The position numbers were made by a program, and so were the translations under genes. Below are positions 5,548 through 13,229 of a stretch of DNA of 13,229 nt, piece after piece. Origin of the DNA: PVC group bacterium (GTDB taxonomy: Bacteria > Verrucomicrobiota > Kiritimatiellia > SS1-B-03-39 > PXDE01). The notes under the pieces were generated by a model. The model did not search any database and was not told the origin of the DNA. It was given only the letters and a program-made list of their open reading frames with translations. Each line of letters opens with the position of its first letter. Within the stretch, counting starts at the first letter, position 1. The stretch covers positions 1-13,229 of the forward strand of contig PXDE01000195.1 in the NCBI GenBank assembly GCA_003566475.1. The letters are read 5' to 3'.

Positions 5548-5575
5548 TGTGGAGTCGTTCCTCAATCATCTGAAC
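5538..5575 (+). terminator. Long stem at the end of the DUF6584-like gene; terminator-like or attenuator-like
   Basis: GTTCAGATGAT (5538-5548) and ATCATCTGAAC (5565-5575) form a perfect 11-bp stem around 16 bases, within which GAG and CTC can add three pairs. The left arm covers the stop codon. There is no T-tract, so a classical intrinsic terminator is not proven. The right arm overlaps the left arm of the next hairpin (5570-5590), so only one of the two can form at a time. Confidence 0.5.
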
Positions 5576-5593
5576 GCTTGGCGCGTTCAGCTA
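5570..5593. repeat. Dispersed hairpin with TTGGC/GCCAA loop
   Basis: Arms CTGAACGC and GCGTTCAG form a perfect 8-bp stem around TTGGC. Read on the minus strand the loop is GCCAA, the same as in the hairpins at 933-953 and 2013-2033. The 20 bases ACGCTTGGCGCGTTCAGCTA (5574-5593) recur with one change at 3560-3579. It begins a run of repeat modules that extends to 5816. Confidence 0.65.
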
Positions 5594-5816
5594 CCTCGTG
5601 GCGGGCGTTCTCCGTAGCTACCGACGCCAAGGAGGTGGCGGAGCATGGAGCAGCGAAAGGCACGAGTTTCCCGCTTCGACCTTGCCCAACCCCGTAGCGA
5701 CGGCAGCCTCGCCGTCGTGCCCAGCGGGTTGGCGTCCCCACGCTATAGACGCTGCGGCAGGGCCGCCGCAGCCACGGGGCGGTGGGCTTCGGCCATGCCG
5801 GACAGGAATGTCCGGC
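5594..5816. repeat. Cluster of hairpin repeat modules between gene blocks
   Basis: After a CGTAGC-containing segment (5594-5650) come three perfect hairpins with different stems but the same geometry. At 5698-5717 the arms are CGACGGC/GCCGTCG with loop AGCCTC. At 5752-5771 they are CTGCGGC/GCCGCAG with loop AGGGCC. At 5797-5816 they are GCCGGAC/GTCCGGC with loop AGGAAT, where the outermost loop bases can also pair. The first is preceded by CCCCGTAGC, as are the hairpins at 933 and 2013. No gene is visible in 5548-5987; an open frame continuing upstream from the enzyme at 5988 merely reads through these hairpins. Similar palindromic modules occur widely in some PVC bacteria as I recall, without a known role. 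Confidence 0.65.
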
Positions 5817-5915
5817 CTCCTTGCGGGGGCACCTGATGGGTCCGGCGGACCGGCCATTGCCGCGTTCGCAGACTCTCCTGCCCGATTCAAGACTTCTTCC
5901 GCACGGGCGGGATGG

Positions 5916-5921
5916 CATAAT
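5916..5921 (+). promoter_or_regulatory. Probable -10 element of the polysaccharide-degradation genes
   Basis: CATAAT matches the -10 consensus at five of six positions in a GC-rich stretch, 66 bases before the start codon at 5988. The -35 region 17 bases upstream (CTTCTT) is poor, so an activator may be needed or another sigma factor may be used. Confidence 0.4.
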
Positions 5922-5987
5922 ACAAGGTTACGACCAAGCGGGTGGCGCCGCCAGACGGGCAGCCCCCCATTACCCTGGAGAATTCGG

Positions 5988-8900
5988 ATGCGCCTTGCGA
6001 ACAAGCTCATGCTGGCCCTAGTCACCGTCCTGTCCGCCGGCCTGTGGACGGGGAGAGGGGAGGAACCGGAGGCGGCGGCCGAGGAGGATCTGCGCCTGAG
6101 GGTCGTGCTCTACCATGCCTTCCCCCGGGGCGACGAGAAGGTCCGCGCCGATGCGCCGTCGGGCACCCTGATCGTCCGGCGCACCGGCGGGGTCTGGGAG
6201 CGGGTCGGGGTCACCGCCGGCAACTACAATCAGCACGACCACCACGGCTATGTGGACCGCGCGGAGGTGGTTTCGGCCGGGGTGAAGCTCGACCTCGCCC
6301 TGCAGCTTCGGAGCGACGGATGGCACCGGGGGGGGCGGTTCGTGGGCGAGGTGGATCTGACCCGCGGGGAGGGGGACGCGCTTTCGGGCACCTACCGGGC
6401 CACCTTCCGGGGGACCGAGGTGGAGGGACGGGCCGAGGCCGTGGTCCTGCCGGAGCCCCGGCGGCACGCCGCGCCCCCGGAGCCCCGGGAGCGGCCCCGG
6501 CTCCTGTTCCGCGCCGGCGATCTCCCGGACCTGAGAGCCCGGGCCGAGACCCCCTTCGGCCGGCTCGCCCTGGCCCGGATGGAGGACAGCGCCGCCGGTT
6601 CGGCGTTCCGGTTCGCCCTGACCGGCGATGCCGCGCTGGCCGCCGACGCCCGCGTCCGGATCGAGGCCCTTATGAAGGACCGGGGACACGGGCCCAACGC
6701 CGCGCTCAGCCGCCCCTTCGCCTGGCGCATCGAGCAGGCGGCCATCGCCTTCGACCTCTGCTACGACGCGTGGGACGAGGCGTTCCGCCGCGAGGTCGCC
6801 GACTACCTCTACGACATGGCCAACCTGCTCCTCTACAACCGGGGCATGATGCACCGGGCCATCAACTGGGGCCATGGCGGTCCCCATGCCCCCGCCCTCC
6901 ACTGGGCGTCGGCGGTGGCCGGGCTGGCGCTGGCCGGAGAACCGGGCCCCGAGCCCTCCCCTCCCCAGCCTCCCTATCTGATCACCGAGGCCGGGGGACG
7001 CATTCCCCCCGCCGAGGGATACCGGCCGGGCGAGGGCGTGAGCGTCATCGACTTCGAAAGCGACGTCATGCCCCGGGCCTGGATCTACGCGGGGGCTTTC
7101 CCCGAGGCGGATGCGCCCCTGGCCACGCCGGCCCAGCGGGGCGCGGCCCGGCCGGCCCTGGGCCAGCGCCTGGGCGAGGGGGAGGCCGCGCGGGAATGGC
7201 GTCGGCCCGAGGCGGAGAAGCTCCTCTACACGGGACGCCATAGCCGCAACCGGACGGTGGTCGAACTCACCGGTCCGTCCGGGGTGGTCACGCGGAGCAT
7301 CAGCTACTACTACCTGGTGCTCCGCAACGACCGGGACCGGTGGGTCCGCGTGCACACCGGGCACGGCGGGGTGCAGGTCTATCTCGGCGGGGTGCGGCTG
7401 GGCGAGGGCGACCTCGTGCACCTCCAGGCCGGCCTGTACCCGTGGCTGTTCACCGGACCGATCGGAGAGGTCAATCCCTGGGCCAAGGCCTTCGCCGAGC
7501 CCAAGCTCATCGAGGTGGACGAGACGGAGGTGGCGGTGGCGCGGGCGGCGGCCGAGGCCGCCCACAAGCGGCGGCGGGCCGACTGGCGGCACGTCCGCGG
7601 CCAGTGGGAGCGCTCGGGAGGCGCCGACGTGCGCTACTCGGAGTTGGCGGCCGCCTCCGCCCATGTGATGGACATGGTGTTCGCGGAACTGCTGGGCCGG
7701 GGCGGCCACATGTCCGGTGGCCGCACCATGCTGGCCATGGACGGGCCCAACAAGTACGCCTTCATGCACCGCAACGCGACCGGGCTCACCCCGGGCCTGT
7801 TCGGCGAGGTGGCCGACTATATCCCCCGTACCATGTTCGTGTTTCCCTACCGCGAGGACCGGGAGCTGGTCGGTCAGGAGGTGAACGGACGGCCGGGATT
7901 CGTCACCGCCGCCTATCCGGACGGGGAGCGCGACCTCGCCTCGGAGCACTTCGCCACCCTGTTCCCCCTGCTCCGGGAGGAGTGGCAGCCGGTGGCGCTC
8001 TGGGCCTGGATGTACCACACCGGCGGGTCGCTGGAGAACGAGGAGGGGATGCGGAAGCTGCTGGCCACGCCCGGTCGGCCCTATTCGTTCCGGGAGGCCT
8101 ACGGCAGTTTCGACACCCATCCGATCTACGCGTTCCTGAACGCCCCTCTGGACATGGCCCCGCGACCTCCGGAAGCTGTCATGCCCCGCACCTGGTCCGC
8201 CCCGGACCGGGGGTTCTACGGGTTCCGGAACGAATGGACGGGCCGGGACGGCCAGTTCATCGCCCAGTTCTTCTCCTCCACCTATGCCGAGGGGGCGGGG
8301 ACCCTCCGGGTGGCGGGACTGGGGCACATCTGGTCCCACGGGGATCCCGGCGCGGCCCCGGAACACCGCTTCTTCGAGAACGTGGTCCAGCTTCCCGGGC
8401 ATGACATTCTGGCCCCGGCCCGGGGCCGGGTGACCCACCACGAGACCCGGCCCGACGGGTCGGGGGCGCTGAGCGTCGATCTCGCCGACGTCTATGCCGC
8501 GCCGGTCCGCGACGACCGGGGCCGGGTTCTCTATCCCTATGAGTGGTACGGCGACGTGCGTCGGCCCCACCGGTTCGGCGAGAGCGGCCTCTCCGGCCTC
8601 CGGGCCATGGCCGTGGACTATAGCGGGGCCAGCGGCGCGCCCTGCCTCATCGTCCTCGCCGACCGGATCGAAGGCGCCGAGTCCGCCATCTGGGCCTGGC
8701 AGCTCGAAAGCCAGTCCGAAGGCATCATGCAGAAGGACATCGACGCCGAAGGCGAGGGGCGGCACGTCTTCAGGAAGGAGCACTTCGATCAGGCGTTCGA
8801 CGGTCAGTTGCTGCTAACCACCTCGCGGCCCATCGAGGATGACCGGGTCGAGGTGCATCCCGACGGCTTCACCTTCCGACAGGGGACAGCGTCCATGCGG

Positions 8901-9164
8901 GCGACCTTCATCGCTCCGGGCCGGCCCCGGGTGGAGGTGGCCGAGCGCGTGCAGTACCATCGGACCAACGTGGAGGTGATCCGCCGCGACGCCAGCCGGG
9001 GCGTGTTCGTGGAGGGCGACGGGAAGTTCCTCGTGGTCCTGACCTTTCAGGAAGACCCCGCGCCCGAGGTCCGGGTGACACGCGGCCAGGGCCTTGACGC
9101 CACCGTGCGGGTGGGCGGCCAGACCGTGCGGTTCGACGCCGCGAACCTCGTGCTGGGGGATTAG
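5988..9164 (+). CDS. Secreted heparinase II/III-like polysaccharide lyase-like protein with N-terminal and inserted beta domains
   Basis: The 1058-residue protein starts at ATG 5988, chosen for TGGAG seven bases upstream and a signal peptide immediately after (RLANKLMLALVTVLSAGLW); the frame stays open upstream to 5598 but only across hairpin repeats. Residues about 35-165 form a small beta-rich domain with a SGTYRATFRGTEVEGRAE-type ending. From RPRLLF (169-174) it resembles the alpha/alpha-barrel of heparinase II/III and alginate-lyase-like enzymes, including FALTGDAALAADAR, a YDAWDEAFR helix and INWGHGG at 292-298. A stretch at about 317-530 interrupts the barrel and contains a beta-sandwich-like part (GGVQVYLGGVRLGEGDLVHL, from 460). 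The barrel resumes with GHMSGGRTM and is followed by a C-terminal beta region starting near GFYGFRNEW (to Trp750) with GHIWSHGD. Lyases of this type cut uronate-containing polymers in the periplasm or outside the cell. The next gene follows after four bases. The family is fairly sure; the substrate and activity are not. Confidence 0.8.
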   Translation: MRLANKLMLALVTVLSAGLWTGRGEEPEAAAEEDLRLRVVLYHAFPRGDEKVRADAPSGTLIVRRTGGVWERVGVTAGNYNQHDHHGYVDRAEVVSAGVKLDLALQLRSDGWHRGGRFVGEVDLTRGEGDALSGTYRATFRGTEVEGRAEAVVLPEPRRHAAPPEPRERPRLLFRAGDLPDLRARAETPFGRLALARMEDSAAGSAFRFALTGDAALAADARVRIEALMKDRGHGPNAALSRPFAWRIEQAAIAFDLCYDAWDEAFRREVADYLYDMANLLLYNRGMMHRAINWGHGGPHAPALHWASAVAGLALAGEPGPEPSPPQPPYLITEAGGRIPPAEGYRPGEGVSVIDFESDVMPRAWIYAGAFPEADAPLATPAQRGAARPALGQRLGEGEAAREWRRPEAEKLLYTGRHSRNRTVVELTGPSGVVTRSISYYYLVLRNDRDRWVRVHTGHGGVQVYLGGVRLGEGDLVHLQAGLYPWLFTGPIGEVNPWAKAFAEPKLIEVDETEVAVARAAAEAAHKRRRADWRHVRGQWERSGGADVRYSELAAASAHVMDMVFAELLGRGGHMSGGRTMLAMDGPNKYAFMHRNATGLTPGLFGEVADYIPRTMFVFPYREDRELVGQEVNGRPGFVTAAYPDGERDLASEHFATLFPLLREEWQPVALWAWMYHTGGSLENEEGMRKLLATPGRPYSFREAYGSFDTHPIYAFLNAPLDMAPRPPEAVMPRTWSAPDRGFYGFRNEWTGRDGQFIAQFFSSTYAEGAGTLRVAGLGHIWSHGDPGAAPEHRFFENVVQLPGHDILAPARGRVTHHETRPDGSGALSVDLADVYAAPVRDDRGRVLYPYEWYGDVRRPHRFGESGLSGLRAMAVDYSGASGAPCLIVLADRIEGAESAIWAWQLESQSEGIMQKDIDAEGEGRHVFRKEHFDQAFDGQLLLTTSRPIEDDRVEVHPDGFTFRQGTASMRATFIAPGRPRVEVAERVQYHRTNVEVIRRDASRGVFVEGDGKFLVVLTFQEDPAPEVRVTRGQGLDATVRVGGQTVRFDAANLVLGD

Positions 9165-9168
9165 GGGC

Positions 9169-11781
9169 ATGGCGAGGGGACGCATGGGATGGGGGGCCGG
9201 GCTTCTGGGGGTGGCGTGCCTTCTGGCCACCGGGGGTCCGCGGGGCGCCGCCGAGCCGATCGAAATCCTGAACATGGACAGCCACTGGCGCTTCCACGTG
9301 TCGATGGATCCGGCGGGGGTGGTGTACCGCAGCGGGGACGGCGGGCTGGTGACCGACCGCGGAGAGCCTCTAGGAAGGGGACACCGCCTGGACCGGGGGG
9401 AGGACGGAACACTTCTCCAGGACCGGGGGTGGAGACACATTCCCCCCATGGACGGCCCCTGGATCCGGCCGGACTTCGACGCCGGCGACTGGATGACGCA
9501 CCGGGGCCCGTTCTTCCCCGGGCAGTGGCACCGGGTCGGCCATGGGCAGGGGGAGTCGCCGCGCCTCCTGCGGCTGGCCGTCCGCGGCCAGTTCGTGGTC
9601 GAGGATCCCTCCGCGGCGGGGGAGCTGGATCTGGCCATCCGCTACCGGGGCGGGGTCGCGGTCTATCTGAACGGGCACGAGGTGGCGCGGGGTCACCTCC
9701 CCGAGGGCCCCGCCGATGCCTGGACCGTGGCGGAGGACTACAGGATCGAGGCGGTCCGGATCGATGCCGGCCGGTCCGAGGAGGCGGCCGCGGAGGCGGC
9801 GGCGCTCCGGTTGCGGACCCTCGGCCCGGTCGCTCTGCCCCGGGAGCATCTCCGGCCGGGAGTCAACGTGCTGGCCATCCGGGCGCTGGCCGCTCCAATG
9901 CCCCTGGCCGCGCGCCAGGAAGGCCGCCACGCCACCGGATGGGCCACCGTCGGCATTCAGGAGGTGACCCTCCGGGCCTCGCCCGGCGGCGCGGTCCTTC
10001 CCCAGGCCGGCATGCCGCCGGGGATCCAGGTGTGGACCCCGTCGCCCATCCTCGATCTGAACGCGATTCCCTACGGGGATCCGGCGGATCTCCATGGCGG
10101 GATCCCCCCCATCCGCATGGTCGCCGCCCGCAACACGGTGGTGTCGGGCCAGGCGGTGCTGTCGTCGGCCCGGCCGGTGCGAGGGGTCCGCGCGAGCCTC
10201 GGGCCCTTCGCGGGCGAAGGTGGAGCGCCGGTCCTGGCCGGGGGTTCGGCACGCATCCGCTACCCCGCCCGCACCATCGAGGGCATGCCCTACGCCATGG
10301 ACCGGCCGGACGTGCTGGTGGACCAGGCGACCGGGACCGAACCCGTCCAGCCGGTGTGGGTGACCGTGCAGGTGCCCGCGGAGGCCCAGCCGGGCACCTA
10401 TCGCGCCACCCTGCGCATCGAGGCCGATGGCCTGACCCCGGCGGCCGAGGTGCCGGTGGAACTGGTGGTGCACGACTGGATCTGCCCCGATCCGCAGGAC
10501 TGGCGCTCCCTGACGAGTCTGGTGCAGTCGCCCCACTCGGTGGCCTGGCACTACGGGGCGGCGATGTGGTCGGACCGGCACCTCGAGCTGCTGGCCCCCT
10601 CCCTGGTCCTCTCGCGCGATCTGGGCAACAACCTCGTCTATGTGCCGGTCATCCACCCCAACTTCTTCGCCACCGAGCATGGAATCATCGTGTTCCAGGA
10701 CCGGCACGCAGGGCTGGAGCCGGACTTCACCTTCTTCGACCGGTACATGGACGCGGTGGCCCGGCATATGGGCGAGCCCCGGAGAATGACCCTGGTGGCC
10801 TGGGAGCCGGACCTTCGGCGGGAGGGCGCCACGCCGACGGTCAGCGTCCGGGGGGAGGATGGCCGCCTCGGGCACCGCGCGGTGCCGGGCTTCGGCGAGC
10901 CGGGCTCGGAGGCGATATGGCGCCCGCTGTTTGACGGGGTCCGGGAGCGGGTGAGGCGTCGGGGCTGGGACGAACGGGCGATTCAGGTCGGGGTGGCCGG
11001 GGACGGGATTCCGGACGAACGCACCGTCGCCTTCTTCGCGGAGATCGCCCCCTTCGCCCGCTGGCACCGCTTCACGCATACGACCGGCCTGCCCCGGCCC
11101 GGCGACGACGGGCGGGTGGTGTTGGACGGCAAGTCGCTCGGCCTGGTCGAAGCCCCGTACAACGCGGGCTGGGACCGGGGCAACCGGGCGGGGCGCCTGC
11201 ACGGGGGCTTCCAGCGCGGATGGGTGGAGGACTGGTACGAGCCCATGATCCTGTTCGCAGGCCGGGGCATCCTCCACGACAACAGCCCGCCGGTTTCGTT
11301 TCGGATGATGCCCAACTCGCAGGTGTTCAACCGGTCCCGGGGCCTGGCCCGTCTGGGCGTCGACAACTGGCCGGTGGCAAACCCGCACCGCCCCGGCCAG
11401 GAGCCCCGAAGGATGGTGCATGGCGCGGGAGGATGGGGGCGGCTCTACCGCAACAAGGTCCGGGCCGTGGCCGCGCCCGGCCCACGGGGGGCGCTGCCCA
11501 CGGTCCGCTACGAAATGCTGCGCCAGGGGTTCCAGGACACCGAGGCCCGAATCTACCTGGAGCGGGCCCTGGTGGACGCCGGCAAGCGGGCGCGGCTCGG
11601 CGAGGAGATCGAGCGGGAGGTCCGGGCCCTGGTGGAGACCGAGGTGCAGGTCCGCGACATGGCCAGCTACCCGCCCTTCGACTGGACTCCCGGCACCGAC
11701 TGGCACCGCCGCACCGAACGGCTATACGAGCTGGCCGCCGAGGCCCGCCGCAGGCTGGCCGACCATGGCGGGGAGCCTTGA
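9169..11781 (+). CDS. Secreted glycoside hydrolase, GH123/DUF4091-like
   Basis: Starting at ATG 9169, four bases after the previous stop, the protein has 870 residues; ATG 9184 (preceded by GAGGGGA) is an alternative that also keeps the signal peptide (GAGLLGVACLLATGGPRGAA). Residues about 30-285 look like a galactose-binding-type beta-sandwich with two parts (DLAIRYRGGVAVYLNGHEVARG and LRPGVNVLAIRALAA), as at the N-terminus of GH2-type enzymes. Residues about 300-440 end with PAEAQPGTYRATLRIEADG and PVELVVHDW, the typical beta-sandwich ahead of the GH123/DUF4091 barrel. The barrel follows (about 445-780). Asp616-Glu617 in GIPDERT fit the Asp-Glu pair that GH123 enzymes use for substrate-assisted cleavage of beta-N-acetylgalactosaminides, although the Pro usual after it is Arg here. 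RYEMLRQGFQDTEAR at 780-794 is the C-terminal family signature. Together with its neighbours it would trim an amino-sugar-containing polymer. Confidence 0.82.
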   Translation: MARGRMGWGAGLLGVACLLATGGPRGAAEPIEILNMDSHWRFHVSMDPAGVVYRSGDGGLVTDRGEPLGRGHRLDRGEDGTLLQDRGWRHIPPMDGPWIRPDFDAGDWMTHRGPFFPGQWHRVGHGQGESPRLLRLAVRGQFVVEDPSAAGELDLAIRYRGGVAVYLNGHEVARGHLPEGPADAWTVAEDYRIEAVRIDAGRSEEAAAEAAALRLRTLGPVALPREHLRPGVNVLAIRALAAPMPLAARQEGRHATGWATVGIQEVTLRASPGGAVLPQAGMPPGIQVWTPSPILDLNAIPYGDPADLHGGIPPIRMVAARNTVVSGQAVLSSARPVRGVRASLGPFAGEGGAPVLAGGSARIRYPARTIEGMPYAMDRPDVLVDQATGTEPVQPVWVTVQVPAEAQPGTYRATLRIEADGLTPAAEVPVELVVHDWICPDPQDWRSLTSLVQSPHSVAWHYGAAMWSDRHLELLAPSLVLSRDLGNNLVYVPVIHPNFFATEHGIIVFQDRHAGLEPDFTFFDRYMDAVARHMGEPRRMTLVAWEPDLRREGATPTVSVRGEDGRLGHRAVPGFGEPGSEAIWRPLFDGVRERVRRRGWDERAIQVGVAGDGIPDERTVAFFAEIAPFARWHRFTHTTGLPRPGDDGRVVLDGKSLGLVEAPYNAGWDRGNRAGRLHGGFQRGWVEDWYEPMILFAGRGILHDNSPPVSFRMMPNSQVFNRSRGLARLGVDNWPVANPHRPGQEPRRMVHGAGGWGRLYRNKVRAVAAPGPRGALPTVRYEMLRQGFQDTEARIYLERALVDAGKRARLGEEIEREVRALVETEVQVRDMASYPPFDWTPGTDWHRRTERLYELAAEARRRLADHGGEP

Positions 11782-11870
11782 CGGGGACCGCCGAGCCTTC
11801 CCTCGGGAACGCCATTCCCTTCGCGGCCTTCATCCCGTATTCTTCCCAATCCACCCACCGGAGACCGACC

Positions 11871-13229
11871 ATGAACGACAGCCGCGCCGACCTTCCCCTC
11901 CTCCGCACCCTCCGCCCAGGCCTGGCCGCGTCCACGCTTCTGTCCGCCCTGGCTCTCGCCGCTCCGGGGCACGCCCAGGAGATCGGGACCCGCGAGCACC
12001 GGAACTGGGGCTACGACGCGCCGGACTGGGAGGTCGCGGTGGAGGACTGGGCGCCGGTGGAGGCGGGCGACCATCCCCGGCTGGTGTTCCGCAAGGCCGA
12101 CCTGCCCCGCATCCGGGAGCGAGCCGGGACGCCCGAGGGCCGGGTGATGGTCGAGCGCCTGCGGGCTCTGCTCGAGGACACCTTCACCCTCTATCACCCC
12201 GCCGGCTACGGGATGCTGTATCAGCTCACCGGGGACGACGCCTACGCGAAGAAAGCCCGGGAACTCACCGAGGAGATCCTCGACCACAAGCGCAAGGACG
12301 GGCGCGACGACCGCTACGGATTCACCAACCCCGGCTCCGGCGGCCCCATGCGGTCGGGGCCGGCCATCGGGGCCATGGGTCTGGCCTACGATCTGAACTA
12401 CGAGGCCTGGCCCCCGGCCTTCCGCGAGCGGGTGGCCCAGGCCATCCAGGAGAATCCGTTCACGGCCAGCATCTCGCGGCGGGGGCCCATCATGCCCTCC
12501 TGCAACCACTACGGCGCGGCGGTGGGCGGGGTGGGCATCGGCCTGCTCGCCATCCGTCACGATCCCGGGGTGGACGCGGCCAAGGTCGAGCCCATGCTGG
12601 AGCGGATCGTCAGGCAGGCCCGGGACGAGATCTCCATCGGGTACGGGGACCGGGGGTACTACTTCGAGGGCCATCATTGCGGACGCATCAGCTCCAACAC
12701 CGGGCTGATCCCCTTCCTCCAGGCCTACCGCACCGCCGCCGGGCGGGATCTGATTTCCGGGAAGGACAACGCCCGCTGGCTGGCCGCCAAGTGGATCTAC
12801 GAGTTCGCCCGCGACCCGGGTCAGGGCTATACCAACGCCCAGCGCGGGATGTATTGCCGCGACTTCCCCCGGGGCGGGATGTGGTCGATGGTGGGCGACT
12901 TCGCCCTCGGGTTCGGGATCTGCCCGCCCGAGTTCGTGCCCGCGCTGAAGTGGGTGTACGAGAACCAGGTCGAGCCCGGCGAGCGCAAGACCTATGACAT
13001 CATCGAGTATCCGCACCTGGCCATCTACGCCCTGGCCAACTGGCCGCTCGATGTCGAGGCCCGGAACCCGCAGGAGCAGCCCGACCTGTTTCCGCGGGTG
13101 CTGCACGACACCGGGGCCGGCTACCTCATCTTCCGCAACGGCTGGTCGGCGGACGGGGACGACATCCTGGTCTCGGTGCTCATGGGCACCTCGCCCACGC
13201 ATCAGAACGGCCGCGGCATGGCGGCGGGG
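11871..13229 (+). CDS. Secreted heparinase II/III-like lyase-like protein (partial, C-terminus outside window)
   Basis: ATG 11871 with GGAG seven bases upstream opens a frame of 453 codons to the window end. A signal peptide is clear (residues 1-36, ending LALAAPGHA before QE). HPRLVFRKADLPRIRERAGTPEGR at 68-91 starts the alpha/alpha-barrel and lines up with RPRLLF in the protein at 5988-9164, as do YQLTGDDAYAKKAR and LAYDLNYEAWPPAFRERV. CNHYG at 211-215 and YYFEGHHCG at 263-271 fall where heparinase II-type enzymes have their catalytic His/Asn and Tyr; FRNGW at 421-425 opens the C-terminal beta-sheet domain, of which only the first strands and the THQNGRG segment are visible. Unlike its relative it has no insert in the barrel. 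The gene follows the GH123-like gene by 89 bases, in which I see no clear promoter or terminator. Substrate is unknown. Confidence 0.85.
   Translation, partial: MNDSRADLPLLRTLRPGLAASTLLSALALAAPGHAQEIGTREHRNWGYDAPDWEVAVEDWAPVEAGDHPRLVFRKADLPRIRERAGTPEGRVMVERLRALLEDTFTLYHPAGYGMLYQLTGDDAYAKKARELTEEILDHKRKDGRDDRYGFTNPGSGGPMRSGPAIGAMGLAYDLNYEAWPPAFRERVAQAIQENPFTASISRRGPIMPSCNHYGAAVGGVGIGLLAIRHDPGVDAAKVEPMLERIVRQARDEISIGYGDRGYYFEGHHCGRISSNTGLIPFLQAYRTAAGRDLISGKDNARWLAAKWIYEFARDPGQGYTNAQRGMYCRDFPRGGMWSMVGDFALGFGICPPEFVPALKWVYENQVEPGERKTYDIIEYPHLAIYALANWPLDVEARNPQEQPDLFPRVLHDTGAGYLIFRNGWSADGDDILVSVLMGTSPTHQNGRGMAAG

Noticed and set aside
5694..5820. Possible CRISPR-like array from repeated hairpins
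   Set aside because: The repeats differ in sequence, spacing is irregular and there are no cas genes nearby.
5598..5987. N-terminal extension of the first heparinase-like protein
   Set aside because: It would translate hairpin repeats and hide the signal peptide; ATG 5988 has a ribosome binding site and begins a signal peptide.
6018..8783. Open minus-strand frame of 921 codons
   Set aside because: It lies wholly opposite the heparinase-like gene. In GC-rich DNA the antisense frames of real genes stay open, and its translation is rich in Gly, Pro, His and Arg with no recognisable domain.
9370..11706. Open minus-strand frame of 778 codons
   Set aside because: It is antisense to the GH123-like gene, with the same composition bias and no domain pattern.
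11667..13202. Minus-strand frame of 511 codons
   Set aside because: It is opposite the second heparinase-like gene, with the Gly/Pro/Arg/His bias of antisense frames and no family match.

Overview
The window is GC-rich (sampled coding lines about 68 to 77 percent GC) and bacterial, with sigma70-type promoters, GGAG-type ribosome binding sites and secreted polysaccharide-degrading enzymes. Heparinase II/III-like and GH123-like enzymes, together with many short dispersed hairpin repeats containing CGTAGC, suggest a member of the PVC group (Kiritimatiellota, Lentisphaerota or Planctomycetota type). No rRNA or other marker gene is present, so the lineage is an inference.

Layout. (1) 1-595, minus strand: N-terminal two thirds of an ADP-ribosylglycohydrolase, cut by the window edge. 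(2) 596-1195: no gene; a tandem 9-nt repeat in inverted arrangement and two dispersed repeats. (3) 1196-1862: a Phd/YefM-RelE/ParE toxin-antitoxin pair with a clear promoter and a palindrome at the likely transcription start. (4) 1863-2201: a second copy of the dispersed repeat and no gene. (5) 2202-3490: an AAA ATPase with DUF4143 and a C-terminal nuclease-like motif, apparently expressed from a leaderless promoter with a near-perfect 23-bp palindrome across it. (6) 3491-3900: no gene; repeat fragments and a nested stem-loop. (7) 3901-5547: three small genes on the plus strand: a membrane protein resembling the FtsH N-terminal region alone, an unrecognised 176-residue soluble protein, and a DUF6584-like protein with a C-terminal membrane segment. 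(8) 5548-5987: no gene; a cluster of hairpins and a probable -10 element. (9) 5988-13229: three secreted enzymes on one strand: a large heparinase II/III-like protein, a GH123/DUF4091-like glycoside hydrolase, and a second heparinase-like protein cut by the window end.

How the genes fit together. The last three form a polysaccharide-degradation locus: lyase-like enzymes would cut a uronate-containing (perhaps glycosaminoglycan-like) polymer and the GH123-like enzyme would trim amino-sugar residues; no sulfatase or transporter is seen within the window. The toxin-antitoxin pair and the DUF4143 ATPase sit as separate islets between dispersed repeats, the usual look of accessory DNA. The trio at 3901-5547 is the least understood part: its first gene has clearly lower GC (about 56 percent by hand count) than its surroundings and looks like an FtsH periplasmic module without ATPase or protease.
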